Origin: Bifidobacterium erythrocebi | GTDB lineage: Bacteria; Actinomycetota; Actinomycetes; Actinomycetales; Bifidobacteriaceae | DNA length: 64,000 nucleotides | Assembly (NCBI RefSeq): GCF_012932675.1 | Contig: NZ_JAAIIF010000002.1 | Span: 62,001 to 126,000 of the forward strand | Reading direction: 5' to 3' | Part shown: piece after piece, positions 44,455 to 57,593 of the stretch | Numbering within the stretch: the stretch's first letter is position 1 | How the letters are laid out: every line of letters begins with the position of its first letter | Translations under genes and position numbers: made by a program | The notes under the pieces: generated by a model | Told to the model about the DNA's origin: nothing | What the model saw: only the letters and a program-made list of their open reading frames with translations | Database searches by the model: none

Positions 44455-45516
44455 ATGCCTATCAAGATCCCCAGTGGCCTTCCGGCCAGAGCAATTCTCG
44501 ATTCAGAGCGCATCTTCGCCCTGGAAAAACCTGAAGCGGAGCGCCAGCGCGTTCGTCCGCTGAAACTGGTGATCCTGAATCTCATGCCCAAGAAGATCGA
44601 AACCGAGACGCAGCTGCTCAGGCTTATCTCGAAGAGCCCGCTGCAGGTGGAGATCGACTTCATGAAGACCTCCACGCACGAGGCGACGCACGTGTCCGCC
44701 GATCACCTGGTCAAGTTCTACGAGACGCTTGACGCGCTGAAGGACAACTATTACGACGGCTTCGTGGTGACCGGCGCGCCGGTGGAGCATATGCCGTTCG
44801 AGCAGGTCGATTACTGGGAGGAGTTCCAGCAGATCCTCGACTGGGCCTCCACGCACGTGTTCTCCACCATGTACCTGTGCTGGGGCGCGATGGGCGCGCT
44901 CTACCAGCGGTACGGCGTACACAAGGTGGATTTGCCCGAGAAGATCTTCGGCGTGTTCCCCCAGTACCTGCAGGACGAGTACTGCTTCCTGACCAACGGC
45001 TTCGACGAGATCGCCCTGCAGCCGCATTCCCGCCTGGCCGGCGTGAGCGAGGAGGATGTCCGCGCCAACCCGGATCTGCAGATCCTGACGTGGGGCCCGG
45101 AATCCGGCCCCGGCCTGATCGCCACGCGCGATTTCTCCGAGGTGTTCGCCCTGGGGCATTGGGAGTACGGCAAGATGACGCTCGCCGAGGAATACGAGCG
45201 CGATATGGCCAAGGGCATGACCAACGTGCCGTTCCCGAAGAACTATTTCCCGCACGACGATCCGACGCTGGAACCGCTGTTCGCATGGCGCGCGCATGCG
45301 AACCTGCTGTGGCGCAACTGGCTGAACTGGGTGTACCAGACCACGCCGTACGACCTGACGGAGGTGCCGGAGCTCAGGGCGCATAAGAAGCTGGGCACGG
45401 ACAGGTCCATTCGCCATGAGCCTGCCGGCCCGCGCGCCGATGGCTTCAAGCCGTTCCTCAGCGATGGGTATGGCGTGATCTGCTCGAAGGATGCGGATGA
45501 CGCCAAGGGGCGTTGA
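44455..45516 (+). CDS. metA: homoserine O-acyltransferase, predicted acetyl-CoA specific
   Basis: A 353-residue MetA-family enzyme that activates homoserine for methionine synthesis. The catalytic residues are C142 (YLCWGAMG), H235 (GHWEYG) and E237. Residue 111 is Glu (GAPVEHMPF). In studied MetA proteins Glu111 selects acetyl-CoA and Gly111 succinyl-CoA, so I predict acetylation. The start is set at ATG 44455 by the -10-like CATAAT 7 nt upstream and by the family start PIKIPSGLPA. It lies alone between tRNA-fMet and the ATP synthase operon. Confidence 0.95.
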   Translation: MPIKIPSGLPARAILDSERIFALEKPEAERQRVRPLKLVILNLMPKKIETETQLLRLISKSPLQVEIDFMKTSTHEATHVSADHLVKFYETLDALKDNYYDGFVVTGAPVEHMPFEQVDYWEEFQQILDWASTHVFSTMYLCWGAMGALYQRYGVHKVDLPEKIFGVFPQYLQDEYCFLTNGFDEIALQPHSRLAGVSEEDVRANPDLQILTWGPESGPGLIATRDFSEVFALGHWEYGKMTLAEEYERDMAKGMTNVPFPKNYFPHDDPTLEPLFAWRAHANLLWRNWLNWVYQTTPYDLTEVPELRAHKKLGTDRSIRHEPAGPRADGFKPFLSDGYGVICSKDADDAKGR

Positions 45517-45551
45517 GGCTTCGAAGGAGGGGCTGAGACGTTCATCGTTTG

Positions 45552-45597
45552 ACGGATATGCGGCGGTCATTGCGGGTCATGACCGCCGCATATCCGT
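45552..45597. terminator. perfect 19-bp inverted repeat after metA
   Basis: ACGGATATGCGGCGGTCAT and its exact complement are separated by 8 nt. No T-run follows, so it may be a Rho-assisted terminator or a structural site. Confidence 0.65.
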
Positions 45598-46034
45598 ATA
45601 TTGACCTCCAAAAATCCCGCATTATGACCATCTTTAAGTCCATATATTAAGACAGATAATTCTCCTTGATGGACGCGTCCAAGGAGGGCGTATCGAGACA
45701 GAAAACGTTGTCATGTCAACATTGTTAGGGCTAACGCAAAACCTCGTTTTGTCAACAGGGCGCGTTTCCACGCATCTCGAAACGCCGAGCGAATCCGTGC
45801 AAAATCACGGTTTATCGTCGTGGCCGTTGCGTTCGTCTAGAAGACGGCGAATAATCTTCACCTAGCCATTCGAGATTGAATGCCGTCGCAGGCAGTTCAG
45901 CCCCTCGATTTGCGCCCAGCCGACATGAGCCAGCGAGCCAAACCGAGATGGCCGGAGATGTTACCGTGCGGTCACATTTACCGGTCGTTTAGGGATAAAC
46001 TGGCAGCAGACATGAAGAAGTAGGAGGCGCGAGA
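45598..46034 (+). promoter_or_regulatory. atp operon upstream region with candidate promoter
   Basis: TTGCGT (45827-45832), a 17-nt spacer and AATAAT (45850-45855) form a good promoter about 180 nt before atpB. A second possible -10 (TAAACT) lies at 45996. An imperfect dyad TCCTTG...CAAGGA lies near 45663-45685 and repeated TTGTCA/GTCAAC motifs at 45707-45763. No gene is visible. Confidence 0.5.
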
Positions 46035-47130
<1,096 letters not shown>

Positions 47131-47175
47131 TCCGAAGAACCGGTAATACAACGAACGAAGTGAAAGGAGGCGGAT

Positions 47176-47700
47176 ATGGAGACATTGGCTGAAAGCGGCA
47201 TCATGCTGTTCGTCCCGAAGATGTACGACATCGTCTGGTCGGCCGTCATTCTTGTCATCGTCGCCCTGTTCTTCTACAAGTTCTTCCTGCCTAAGTTCCA
47301 GGCCGTGTTCGACGAACGTGCCGCAAAGATCGAAGGTGGCATCGCCAAGGCCGAGCAGGCCCAGAAGGATGCCGACGAAGCCAAGGCCAAGTATGAGGCT
47401 CAGCTGAGCAACGCACGCGTCGAGGCTTCCAAGATCCGTGATGACGCACGTGCCGAGGCATCGCACATCGTCGCCGATGCACGTTCCCGTGCGGAAGCGG
47501 ACGCCAGCCAGATCACCGCCAGTGCACAGCGTGCCATCGCATCGCAGCAGCAGCAGGCTCTGGTCTCGCTCAAGGGCGAGGTCGGCGCTCTGGCAACGGC
47601 CCTGGCAGGCAAGATCCTGGGCAGCGAGCTTCAGGACGAGAAGGTGCAGTCCTCCATGATCGATCAGATGATCGACAGCATGGATTCGGACAAGCAGTGA
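47176..47700 (+). CDS. atpF: F-ATPase subunit b
   Basis: A 174-residue stator subunit. One N-terminal helix (about 13-33: YDIVWSAVILVIVALFFYKF) is followed by a long amphipathic helix for dimerisation, with the usual FDERAAKIEGGIAKAEQAQ segment. The start follows AAGGAGGCG. It links F0 to subunit delta. Confidence 0.96.
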   Translation: METLAESGIMLFVPKMYDIVWSAVILVIVALFFYKFFLPKFQAVFDERAAKIEGGIAKAEQAQKDADEAKAKYEAQLSNARVEASKIRDDARAEASHIVADARSRAEADASQITASAQRAIASQQQQALVSLKGEVGALATALAGKILGSELQDEKVQSSMIDQMIDSMDSDKQ

Positions 47701-47730
47701 TATCAGGCAGAGAGAAAGGCAGGTGACATC

Positions 47731-48558
47731 ATGCGAGGAGAAGCATCTCGTATTGCGGATCGTGAATCGCGTGATTTGCTGGCATCCAAGCTGCGTGATA
47801 CCCGTGAGGATGCATGGCGCATCGGCAATGAGCTGTTCGTCATCACCTCGCTGCTCGACGGCAACATCCGCATCGAGCGTGCGCTGACCGATGTGTCACG
47901 ACCTCTTGAAGACAAGGTTGCGGTCCTGAAGACCCTGCTGGGCGATCAGGTGCATCCCATGACGATGGAGATCATGACCGAGGTCGTCAAGCGCCGCTGG
48001 AGTCGCGCCACCGATATCGCGAACGCGGTCGAGGATTTCGGCGTGGACGCCATGATGTATTACGCGGATGCCACCGACAGCACGCTGCAGGTGTCCATCG
48101 AACTGGCTGAGCTGCACTCCGCGCTGCTGAACGCGCCCGTGGTGCGTGCCAAGCTCTACGACGAAACCGCGCCCAGCGAGGTCCGCGTCAAGTTCTTCCA
48201 CGAACTGTTCGACGGCAAGGGACTGAATAAGGTCACGATGCGTCTGGCGGAGCACGCCACGGAGAATCTGCGCGGTCGTCGCTATCTGGAAACCATTCAG
48301 TGGCTGATCAACAAGCTCTCGCGCCATATGGGCGAGACGATGGTCACCGTGACCACGGCCACGCCGCTGAAGCAGGAGCAGATCGACAAGCTCATCGCGG
48401 TGTATTCCAAGAAGCTCGGTCGCGCGGCCCACATCAACTGCGTGGTCGACCCGTCCGTGCTCGGCGGCATGCGCGTGCAGGTGGGCGACGAGGTCACGGA
48501 CAACACCGTGGTCGCGCAGCTGGAGAACTTGCAGCGCAGCGTAAAGGTCGTATCCTGA
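47731..48558 (+). CDS. atpH: F-ATPase subunit delta
   Basis: A 275-residue stator subunit at the top of F1. It is longer than the E. coli protein, as is usual in actinobacteria, with an extra N-terminal helical part. The C-terminus carries VTVTTATPLKQEQIDKLIAV and the signature IDPSVLGGM-like VDPSVLGGMRVQVGDEV. It lies 30 bp after atpF. Confidence 0.95.
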   Translation: MRGEASRIADRESRDLLASKLRDTREDAWRIGNELFVITSLLDGNIRIERALTDVSRPLEDKVAVLKTLLGDQVHPMTMEIMTEVVKRRWSRATDIANAVEDFGVDAMMYYADATDSTLQVSIELAELHSALLNAPVVRAKLYDETAPSEVRVKFFHELFDGKGLNKVTMRLAEHATENLRGRRYLETIQWLINKLSRHMGETMVTVTTATPLKQEQIDKLIAVYSKKLGRAAHINCVVDPSVLGGMRVQVGDEVTDNTVVAQLENLQRSVKVVS

Positions 48559-48611
48559 ACGGCCCGAACCGCTGAACAAACAGATTTTTACACAACAATA
48601 AAGGAGAGATC

Positions 48612-50240
<1,629 letters not shown>

Positions 50241-50243
50241 TCC

Positions 50244-52635
<2,392 letters not shown>

Positions 52636-52636
<1 letters not shown>

Positions 52637-52932
52637 TGAGTGACAAAGCCACGATGCAGGTGAACATCGTCTGCGCCGCGCACCCTGTGTGGAGCGGCGA
52701 GGCGTTGCAGGTCACCATTCCCGCTTCCGGCGGTCAGATGGGTATTCTGCCTAATCACGAGCCCGTGCTCACGCTGATTAAGCAGGGTAAGCTTGCCGTG
52801 GTTGAGAAGGACGGAACCCGTCACGTGATCGAGGTCGCTGACGGATTCATCTCCTTCGACTCGAACAAGCTCACCGTCGCGGTCGAAGACGCCGGCACGC
52901 TCAAGCGTGCGGAAGTCGAAGAGACCGAATGA
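52636..52932 (+). CDS. atpC: F-ATPase subunit epsilon
   Basis: A 98-residue regulatory subunit of F1. The beta-barrel part (VNIVCAAHPVWSGEALQVTI, GQMGILPNHEPVLTLIK) is complete. The C-terminal helix is short, as in actinobacteria, so ATPase inhibition by an extended helix is unlikely. It is the last gene of atpBEFHAGDC. Confidence 0.95.
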
Positions 52933-52955
52933 CCGACTGACGATATCGTCTCCTG

Positions 52956-52992
52956 ACGGGGCGGCACTCCATGCGGGTGCCGCCCCGTTTTG
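52956..52992 (+). terminator. Rho-independent terminator of the atp operon
   Basis: ACGGGGCGGCAC / GTGCCGCCCCGT, 12-bp stem, then TTTT. Confidence 0.94.
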
Positions 52993-53061
52993 TATTGCTC
53001 CGCTTTTCCGGGTTCGGTGTTCCAGGCAGCGACGTATGCCGCACGAAGTCAGGCCATGCGC

Positions 53062-53067
53062 TAGGGT
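53062..53067 (+). promoter_or_regulatory. -10-like hexamer, leaderless nucS start
   Basis: TAGGGT ends 8 nt before ATG 53076. No Shine-Dalgarno. Confidence 0.45.
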
Positions 53068-53075
53068 GGGCTCTT

Positions 53076-53780
53076 ATGCGAATTCTGGTTGCCGATTGCT
53101 CCGCCGAATATTCGGGCCGTCTCAACGCCTCGCTGCCACTCGCCAAGCGCGTGCTGCTGGTCAAGGCCGATAACAGTCTGCTGATCTTCTCCGAACTCGG
53201 GTCGTACAAGCCGCTCAATTGGATGGCGGCACCCTGCACGCTCAAGGACATCACCCCGGCCGACGCGGACGATGATGCGGATACGCCCGCGCCCGAAAAG
53301 GTGCTGCGCGTCGCCTCCGCCAAATCCTCCGACGTGCTGGAGGTCACCCTGCAGCACGTCTATTCCGACGAGACCTACGATCTGGGCGAGGACCCCGGAC
53401 TGATCAAGGACGGTGTGGAGGACCACCTGCAGCAGTACCTGGCCGAACAGATCGAACGCATCGGCAAGGGCGCGAAGCTGGTGCGCCGCGAATACCCCAC
53501 CGCCATCGGCCCGGTGGACATCATGGCCATCGACGCGAACGGCGAGCACGTGGTCATCGAAATCAAACGCCATGGCGGCATCGACGGCGTGGAACAGCTC
53601 ACGCGCTACTGCGAACTGCTTAACCGCGACCCTCTGCTCGCGCCGGTGCACGGCATCTTCGCCGCACAGACCATCACCCCGCAGGCACGCGTGCTGGCCG
53701 AGGACCGAGGCTTCCGTTGCCTGATCCTCGACTACGAGGAGATGAAGGGCACGGAGGACGATTCGTTAAGGCTTTTCTGA
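53076..53780 (+). CDS. nucS: mismatch-specific endonuclease NucS/EndoMS
   Basis: A 234-residue nuclease that starts mismatch repair in actinobacteria lacking MutS/MutL. The N-terminal DNA-binding domain (RILVADCSAEYSGRLNASLP) is followed by the RecB-like nuclease fold: D in VDIMAIDANGEHVVIEIK with E and K of EIKRHGG, and QLTRYCELL. Its last 15 bp overlap, tail to tail, the kinase gene on the other strand. Confidence 0.95.
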   Translation: MRILVADCSAEYSGRLNASLPLAKRVLLVKADNSLLIFSELGSYKPLNWMAAPCTLKDITPADADDDADTPAPEKVLRVASAKSSDVLEVTLQHVYSDETYDLGEDPGLIKDGVEDHLQQYLAEQIERIGKGAKLVRREYPTAIGPVDIMAIDANGEHVVIEIKRHGGIDGVEQLTRYCELLNRDPLLAPVHGIFAAQTITPQARVLAEDRGFRCLILDYEEMKGTEDDSLRLF

Positions 53781-54974
53781 ACCGCGGCCCGCAGTGCGGT
53801 AGGGGATCGTGGCATGGAAATCCCAACGGTTCTCCGACTGTTCGATGTTCCATTGCCCGTGGCATGCTTCGACGGTACGCCGGTAGCGTTCCAAACCCGA
53901 GCGCAATCCAATAGCGTTATTCGGTTTCGGCTTGTCGGAAAGGTCGATGCTGCAGGAATCGTCTCCCCACGCGATCAGCATGGTATATCCGCCGGATACG
54001 TCGGCGTGTCTGGCGATGTTGCCGAACAGTTCACGCATCAGACCGACGACCAGTGATGCCATATCCGCGTCGATGGTTGTCGGTTCCGTGCCGAGACGCA
54101 TGACCTCACCGGTGAAGCCGCTTGCGGCAAGGCTGCTTCGGCACGTGTGGATGATGTCATCAAGTTCACCCAGACCGTTTTCGGCATACTGCCGAAACGG
54201 TTCGTGCGATTCGTGCGATTTATGCGGTTCGCGCGGTTCACGCATGTCGCGTTGTCGTATCGCATCGCCGTCGTCTTCGAGCGTAAGGATGGCTTTTCTG
54301 GTGTGGGTCAAGGCATCGACCGCCATGTTGCGGACATTCGACCACGCCTCGCGCTGGTCTTCCGCGCATAGCGTCAACTGGTATTCGGCCATCATGATGA
54401 TGTCGCTCAGATCATTCGTCGTATAGTCGTGGAGATTCTGCGCGATGCCCGCATTGGCGAGCAGCGTCTGCTCCCGTTGCATCTGCCGTTGCCGTTCGCC
54501 GTTCCTGCGTATAAGCGTGCTGACGCACAGCGTCAACGCAACGAGGCACGGGAAGGAAAGCAGATTGTTGTCGATTGTCGGGAACGCGACGGTATCGGGG
54601 GAGAACACGATGGCGCCAAGCAATGCGATGCCGGCCAAAGCCGCTTCGACGAGATTCGAATAACCGATGAATCCCACCGCGAGCAGTGCTAGAAGCAGCA
54701 TTGGCACGAACGCGATGCCGCCGAACAGGAAATCGGCCACGGATAAGGCGATGATGGCATAGCAGCCGCGACCCGGAACAAACGTGAACCAGCCTACGGC
54801 GAGGATGGTGATGATGGCGCAGCACAGGTATTTGGGCCAGTATGAGCCGTCGTTCGCCCAGATGAAACCGATGTTGGCGATCGCGATGCAACCGAGCAGG
54901 ATGGTGGTCACGGCAAGTGCGCCGTGGGGCATGGCCACGGTGGTTCCGTGACGGACAGCAGTGAGACGTTTCAT
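53766..54974 (-). CDS. NarL-type sensor histidine kinase (module 2)
   Basis: A 402-residue kinase with six membrane helices (about 20-155) and phosphoacceptor H182 (NLHDYTTNDLS). The N-box is RELFGNIARHA. The first glycine box is replaced by LSDKPKP, the same oddity as in the module-1 kinase. Residues near 250-265 form a repeat of Arg/His-Glu-Pro type, encoded by 9-bp tandem repeats at 54198-54242. ATG 54974 has TAGGAA upstream; ATG 54989 lacks a site. It follows the regulator gene by 42 bp. Confidence 0.87.
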   Translation of the reverse strand: MKRLTAVRHGTTVAMPHGALAVTTILLGCIAIANIGFIWANDGSYWPKYLCCAIITILAVGWFTFVPGRGCYAIIALSVADFLFGGIAFVPMLLLALLAVGFIGYSNLVEAALAGIALLGAIVFSPDTVAFPTIDNNLLSFPCLVALTLCVSTLIRRNGERQRQMQREQTLLANAGIAQNLHDYTTNDLSDIIMMAEYQLTLCAEDQREAWSNVRNMAVDALTHTRKAILTLEDDGDAIRQRDMREPREPHKSHESHEPFRQYAENGLGELDDIIHTCRSSLAASGFTGEVMRLGTEPTTIDADMASLVVGLMRELFGNIARHADVSGGYTMLIAWGDDSCSIDLSDKPKPNNAIGLRSGLERYRRTVEACHGQWNIEQSENRWDFHATIPYRTAGRGSEKP

Positions 54975-55016
54975 GGTTCCTAGGCTCATGGGCGGAAATC
55001 GGATTGCATCTGCTGA

Positions 55017-55658
55017 TCAGATGATATGTGCGTCGCGGCATGCCGTAATGACGTCATGCCATTCGGAGGCGTGGAATTTCGCTTTGATGTTGCGGCGATG
55101 GGAGAAAACCGTGTCGGCGGAGATGCCAAGTCGTGTCGCGATCTGCTTCGCGTTCAGACCGGAGGCGCTGAGTGTGAGAATGCGTTGCTCGGCGCTGGTG
55201 AGTCTTGGCATGGCTGTGGGTTCGCGGCCGGTTGGAACGGCGGCTGGCGTGAAGGTGGGGTGCGGGGTACGCAATACGTCGATGATCGCCGAAGGTAGTT
55301 GTTCGGAAAGCGTTGTTTTGTCCAGAATCGTCGGAATGCCGGCCTGTGTTGCCTCCGCCCGGTAAAGCTCCGGTTCGTATGAAGTCATGCCGATGATTGC
55401 GGTCTCGGGGGAGACCTGGTGAAGGATCCGCGCGACTTGTGGTCCCGTGACTCCGTTCAAGGCCATGTCGAGAAGCAGTATGTTGGTGGGGCTGTTACCG
55501 GACTGGCATTCCTGTATGGCTCGCGTCGGGAACGTCGTCGACCAGAGGCTCAGCTCCAACCCGTTTCTGTGATTCAGCTGGTTCAGCATTAATGTGATGT
55601 ATTGCATTGCGCAGGCGTCGTTGTCGAGCACACCGATGCGTACGTTATGAACAGTCAT
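55017..55658 (-). CDS. LuxR/NarL-family response regulator (module 2)
   Basis: A 213-residue regulator. Receiver acidic pocket LDNDAC, phosphoacceptor D64 (LLLDMALNG), and a LuxR helix-turn-helix with LTSAEQRILTLSASGLNAKQ and ISADTVFSHRRNIKAKFH. The ATG at 55658 has GGGGGA just upstream. It is divergent from the permease gene, across a region that is duplicated further downstream. Confidence 0.92.
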   Translation of the reverse strand: MTVHNVRIGVLDNDACAMQYITLMLNQLNHRNGLELSLWSTTFPTRAIQECQSGNSPTNILLLDMALNGVTGPQVARILHQVSPETAIIGMTSYEPELYRAEATQAGIPTILDKTTLSEQLPSAIIDVLRTPHPTFTPAAVPTGREPTAMPRLTSAEQRILTLSASGLNAKQIATRLGISADTVFSHRRNIKAKFHASEWHDVITACRDAHII

Positions 55659-55853
55659 ATTCCCCCTAGGCATCATGCTTGCAGTGTATCGCATTGCCTC
55701 GCTGTGGAACGATGCCGTTTCGGGAAACCGTCTGCAGTTTACTGCAGGCGCGTTGGGCTGATCGGCCGTGCCCGCATACATTGGTCCCGTAAGACAAACT
55801 GTCTTGCCAACCATGCAGGGACACCATGCAGGGACGATATACAGAGACGAGGA
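55656..55853. repeat. duplicated promoter region, copy 1
   Basis: About 200 bp highly similar to 56915-57086. Both contain CTGCAG TTTA CTGCAG (55732-55747), CCCGCATACATTGG and the dyad AAGACA-N3-TGTCTT (55791-55805). Confidence 0.9.
55732..55805. promoter_or_regulatory. two palindromes, candidate regulator sites (copy 1)
   Basis: CTGCAG-N4-CTGCAG and AAGACA-N3-TGTCTT, 43 bp apart, with TACATT between as a possible -10. Candidate operators for the module-2 regulator. Confidence 0.55.
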
Positions 55854-55863
55854 GGGATGACGG

Positions 55864-56730
55864 GTGATCAATGCCATGCTGTTACAAGCGCAATTGCGAA
55901 GAGGCCTGTTTAGCATTCGGTTTGCCATTGTCGTGGTGTTGTCGCTGTTCCTGGTCGGATTCCAATGGTGGACGATACGACATGCGGGATATAGACTGCC
56001 ATATCACCAGCCGACGTTCTTGGACGAGACGCTGTTGTTTTCCAGCTATGGCAGTGGAACTACGCTATATCAGTTTCTGTTTCCTTTTCTGGCCGCATTA
56101 GCTGGAGGAAGCACACTGGCCGTGGAACGCCGCAGTGGCAGATTGACGTTTCTGCAGGCTCGTTCAAGCTATGGCGTCGTGGAACGCACCTCCTTGTGCT
56201 CGGGTTTTCTGCTGGGAGCTCTGGGAGGCGTGCTCCCCTACGTCATCGATGTTCTCCTTGCTGCTGGGGGAAATCCCCATTTGTCGTTTATCGATGGCGT
56301 GGAGAGTTCGGATGTCGATATTGCGAGCTTCCAATTCATTCTGATTTCCACGAATGGATGGGTTTATCCGATTTATCGGTTCAACCAGGTGCTGTGCATT
56401 GTCGTCGTCGGACTGCTAATGGCGGCGCTGTCAGGATTGTTTGTATGCTTGGCTGTTGCGATTTCGCCGTTCGTAAGGCATCGGAACGTGGAAGTGCTCG
56501 TGCCGGTTGCCTTCCTGCTGTTGTGGTGGATGCTTCCGGGGATAATCCAGCTTTCCTCCATATCAAGCCATGTTGAGGAACTGAATCCAATTCTCTATCT
56601 CCAACTTGATGGTTTCGAAACGCCTGGGGCGAACATCGCGAACCTTATTGGCATCGCTATGACCTTGGTCGGTTTTCCGGCGATAGTAGCCGTATTATGC
56701 TGGCTGCAAAGGAGGTTCCATGACCGGTGA
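55864..56730 (+). CDS. ABC-2-like membrane protein, paralog 1 (module 2)
   Basis: A 288-residue protein with about six membrane helices (IRFAIVVVLSLFLVGFQWWT, SGFLLGALGGVLPYV, LCIVVVGLLMAALSGLFVCL, VLVPVAFLLLWWMLP, NLIGIAMTLVGFPAIVAVLC). It closely resembles the gene at 57594, with long identical DNA stretches. No ATP-binding motif is present, so it is likely the permease of an ABC system. GTG 55864 has GAGGAGG upstream. The region between promoter and gene lacks the small secreted gene found in the second copy. Confidence 0.8.
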   Translation: MINAMLLQAQLRRGLFSIRFAIVVVLSLFLVGFQWWTIRHAGYRLPYHQPTFLDETLLFSSYGSGTTLYQFLFPFLAALAGGSTLAVERRSGRLTFLQARSSYGVVERTSLCSGFLLGALGGVLPYVIDVLLAAGGNPHLSFIDGVESSDVDIASFQFILISTNGWVYPIYRFNQVLCIVVVGLLMAALSGLFVCLAVAISPFVRHRNVEVLVPVAFLLLWWMLPGIIQLSSISSHVEELNPILYLQLDGFETPGANIANLIGIAMTLVGFPAIVAVLCWLQRRFHDR

Positions 56731-56893
56731 GCTGTTCACGCCGCTGAGGAGGCTGTCCCCCAACGCGAAGAGCATCATGTGCTTGGCCGGAATATGCGGC
56801 ATGGCGTATCTCGTTTCGTTGCCTTCGAACGGTTGCTGCGGAGTCTCACCGACGAGTTTCGCTTGAACGCCCTATGGTCGGTGCTTGTCGATC
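56720..56893 (+). pseudogene. remnant of the second membrane-subunit gene
   Basis: The first 100 bp match the start of the gene at 58441. The copy then lacks about 119 bp and rejoins at CCTTCGAACG. The reading frame shifts and stops at 56864-56866 after 48 codons, although DNA similarity continues to about 56893. In the intact gene the deletion ends carry a TTCGGTG direct repeat (58536-58542 and 58655-58661), consistent with slippage. Confidence 0.9.
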
Positions 56894-56914
56894 ATCGCTT
56901 CTCTGTGTCTGGAG

Positions 56915-57086
56915 TCGTATTTTCCCTAGGCGCATCATGCTTGCAGTGTGTTGCATTGCCTCGCTGCGGGACGATCGTTTCGGGAGACCGTCTGCAGTTT
57001 ACTGCAGATACGCTGGGATGGCCGGCCGTGCCCGCATACATTGGTTCCCGTAAGACAAGATGTCTTACAAACCATACAGAGACAAG
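56915..57086. repeat. duplicated promoter region, copy 2
   Basis: Matches 55656-55853, including CTGCAG-N4-CTGCAG (56992-57007) and AAGACA-N3-TGTCTT (57052-57066). In this copy the latter dyad extends to GTAAGACA/TGTCTTAC. Confidence 0.9.
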
Positions 57087-57097
57087 GAGTTCCAAAG

Positions 57098-57529
57098 ATG
57101 AAATCTCTGAGTATGAACAAAGTGGGGAAATGGTGCGCAGCCGTTATAGTCGCGATTGCCTCCATGTTCTGTTTCGCGGCACCGGCTATGGCTAACAATC
57201 ATGCTGATACCGCATGGAGCGCATATCTGAAGAAATGGGAAACCGCAGATACGCCGAATAGGCAAAAGCAGGATGCTTCCTATGCGTACATCAAAGCTGA
57301 CGCCATTACCGAAAATCGAACTGTCAGAGTTTGGGCGCTCTCATTCAATAACGGTGATGTTGGATCTGACACAGTAAAAATAAAGGCTAAGAATTCATAC
57401 TTCATTAGCCAATATGCGTATGAATGGAATGGCTATAAGCCTCGGCAAATCCATCTTCGGCTGCAAAATGATTTAGCATACGGAACAACAACGCAGGCAT
57501 GGGGAGTTTGGAGTCCTGATTCCGTCTGA
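57098..57529 (+). CDS. DUF2712-like secreted protein
   Basis: A 143-residue secreted protein. A signal peptide covers about 1-32 (WCAAVIVAIASMFCFAAPAM, cleaved after AMA). The mature part begins NNHADTAWSAYL and ends WGVWSPDSV, matching the ends of DUF2712 proteins of Gram-positive bacteria, which often lie beside ABC-2 transporters. Their role is not known; a bacteriocin or peptide-signal function is suspected. No Cys is in the mature chain. AAGGAG lies 9 nt upstream of ATG 57098. A perfect 12-bp stem follows. Confidence 0.8.
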   Translation: MKSLSMNKVGKWCAAVIVAIASMFCFAAPAMANNHADTAWSAYLKKWETADTPNRQKQDASYAYIKADAITENRTVRVWALSFNNGDVGSDTVKIKAKNSYFISQYAYEWNGYKPRQIHLRLQNDLAYGTTTQAWGVWSPDSV

Positions 57530-57538
57530 TGTGTTGTT

Positions 57539-57576
57539 TGTGTGGTGGATAAGCATATATGCCCATCCACCACACA
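57539..57576 (+). terminator. perfect 12-bp stem between the secreted gene and permease
   Basis: TGTGTGGTGGAT and ATCCACCACACA with a 14-nt loop and no T-run. It could stabilise the upstream mRNA or partly terminate, giving more secreted protein than transporter. Confidence 0.65.
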
Positions 57577-57593
57577 TGGCTTTAGGAATTTGC

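Noticed and set aside
56948..57097. Longer start for the DUF2712 protein
   Set aside because: The extension lies in the duplicated promoter region. ATG 57098 has AAGGAG and begins a proper signal peptide.
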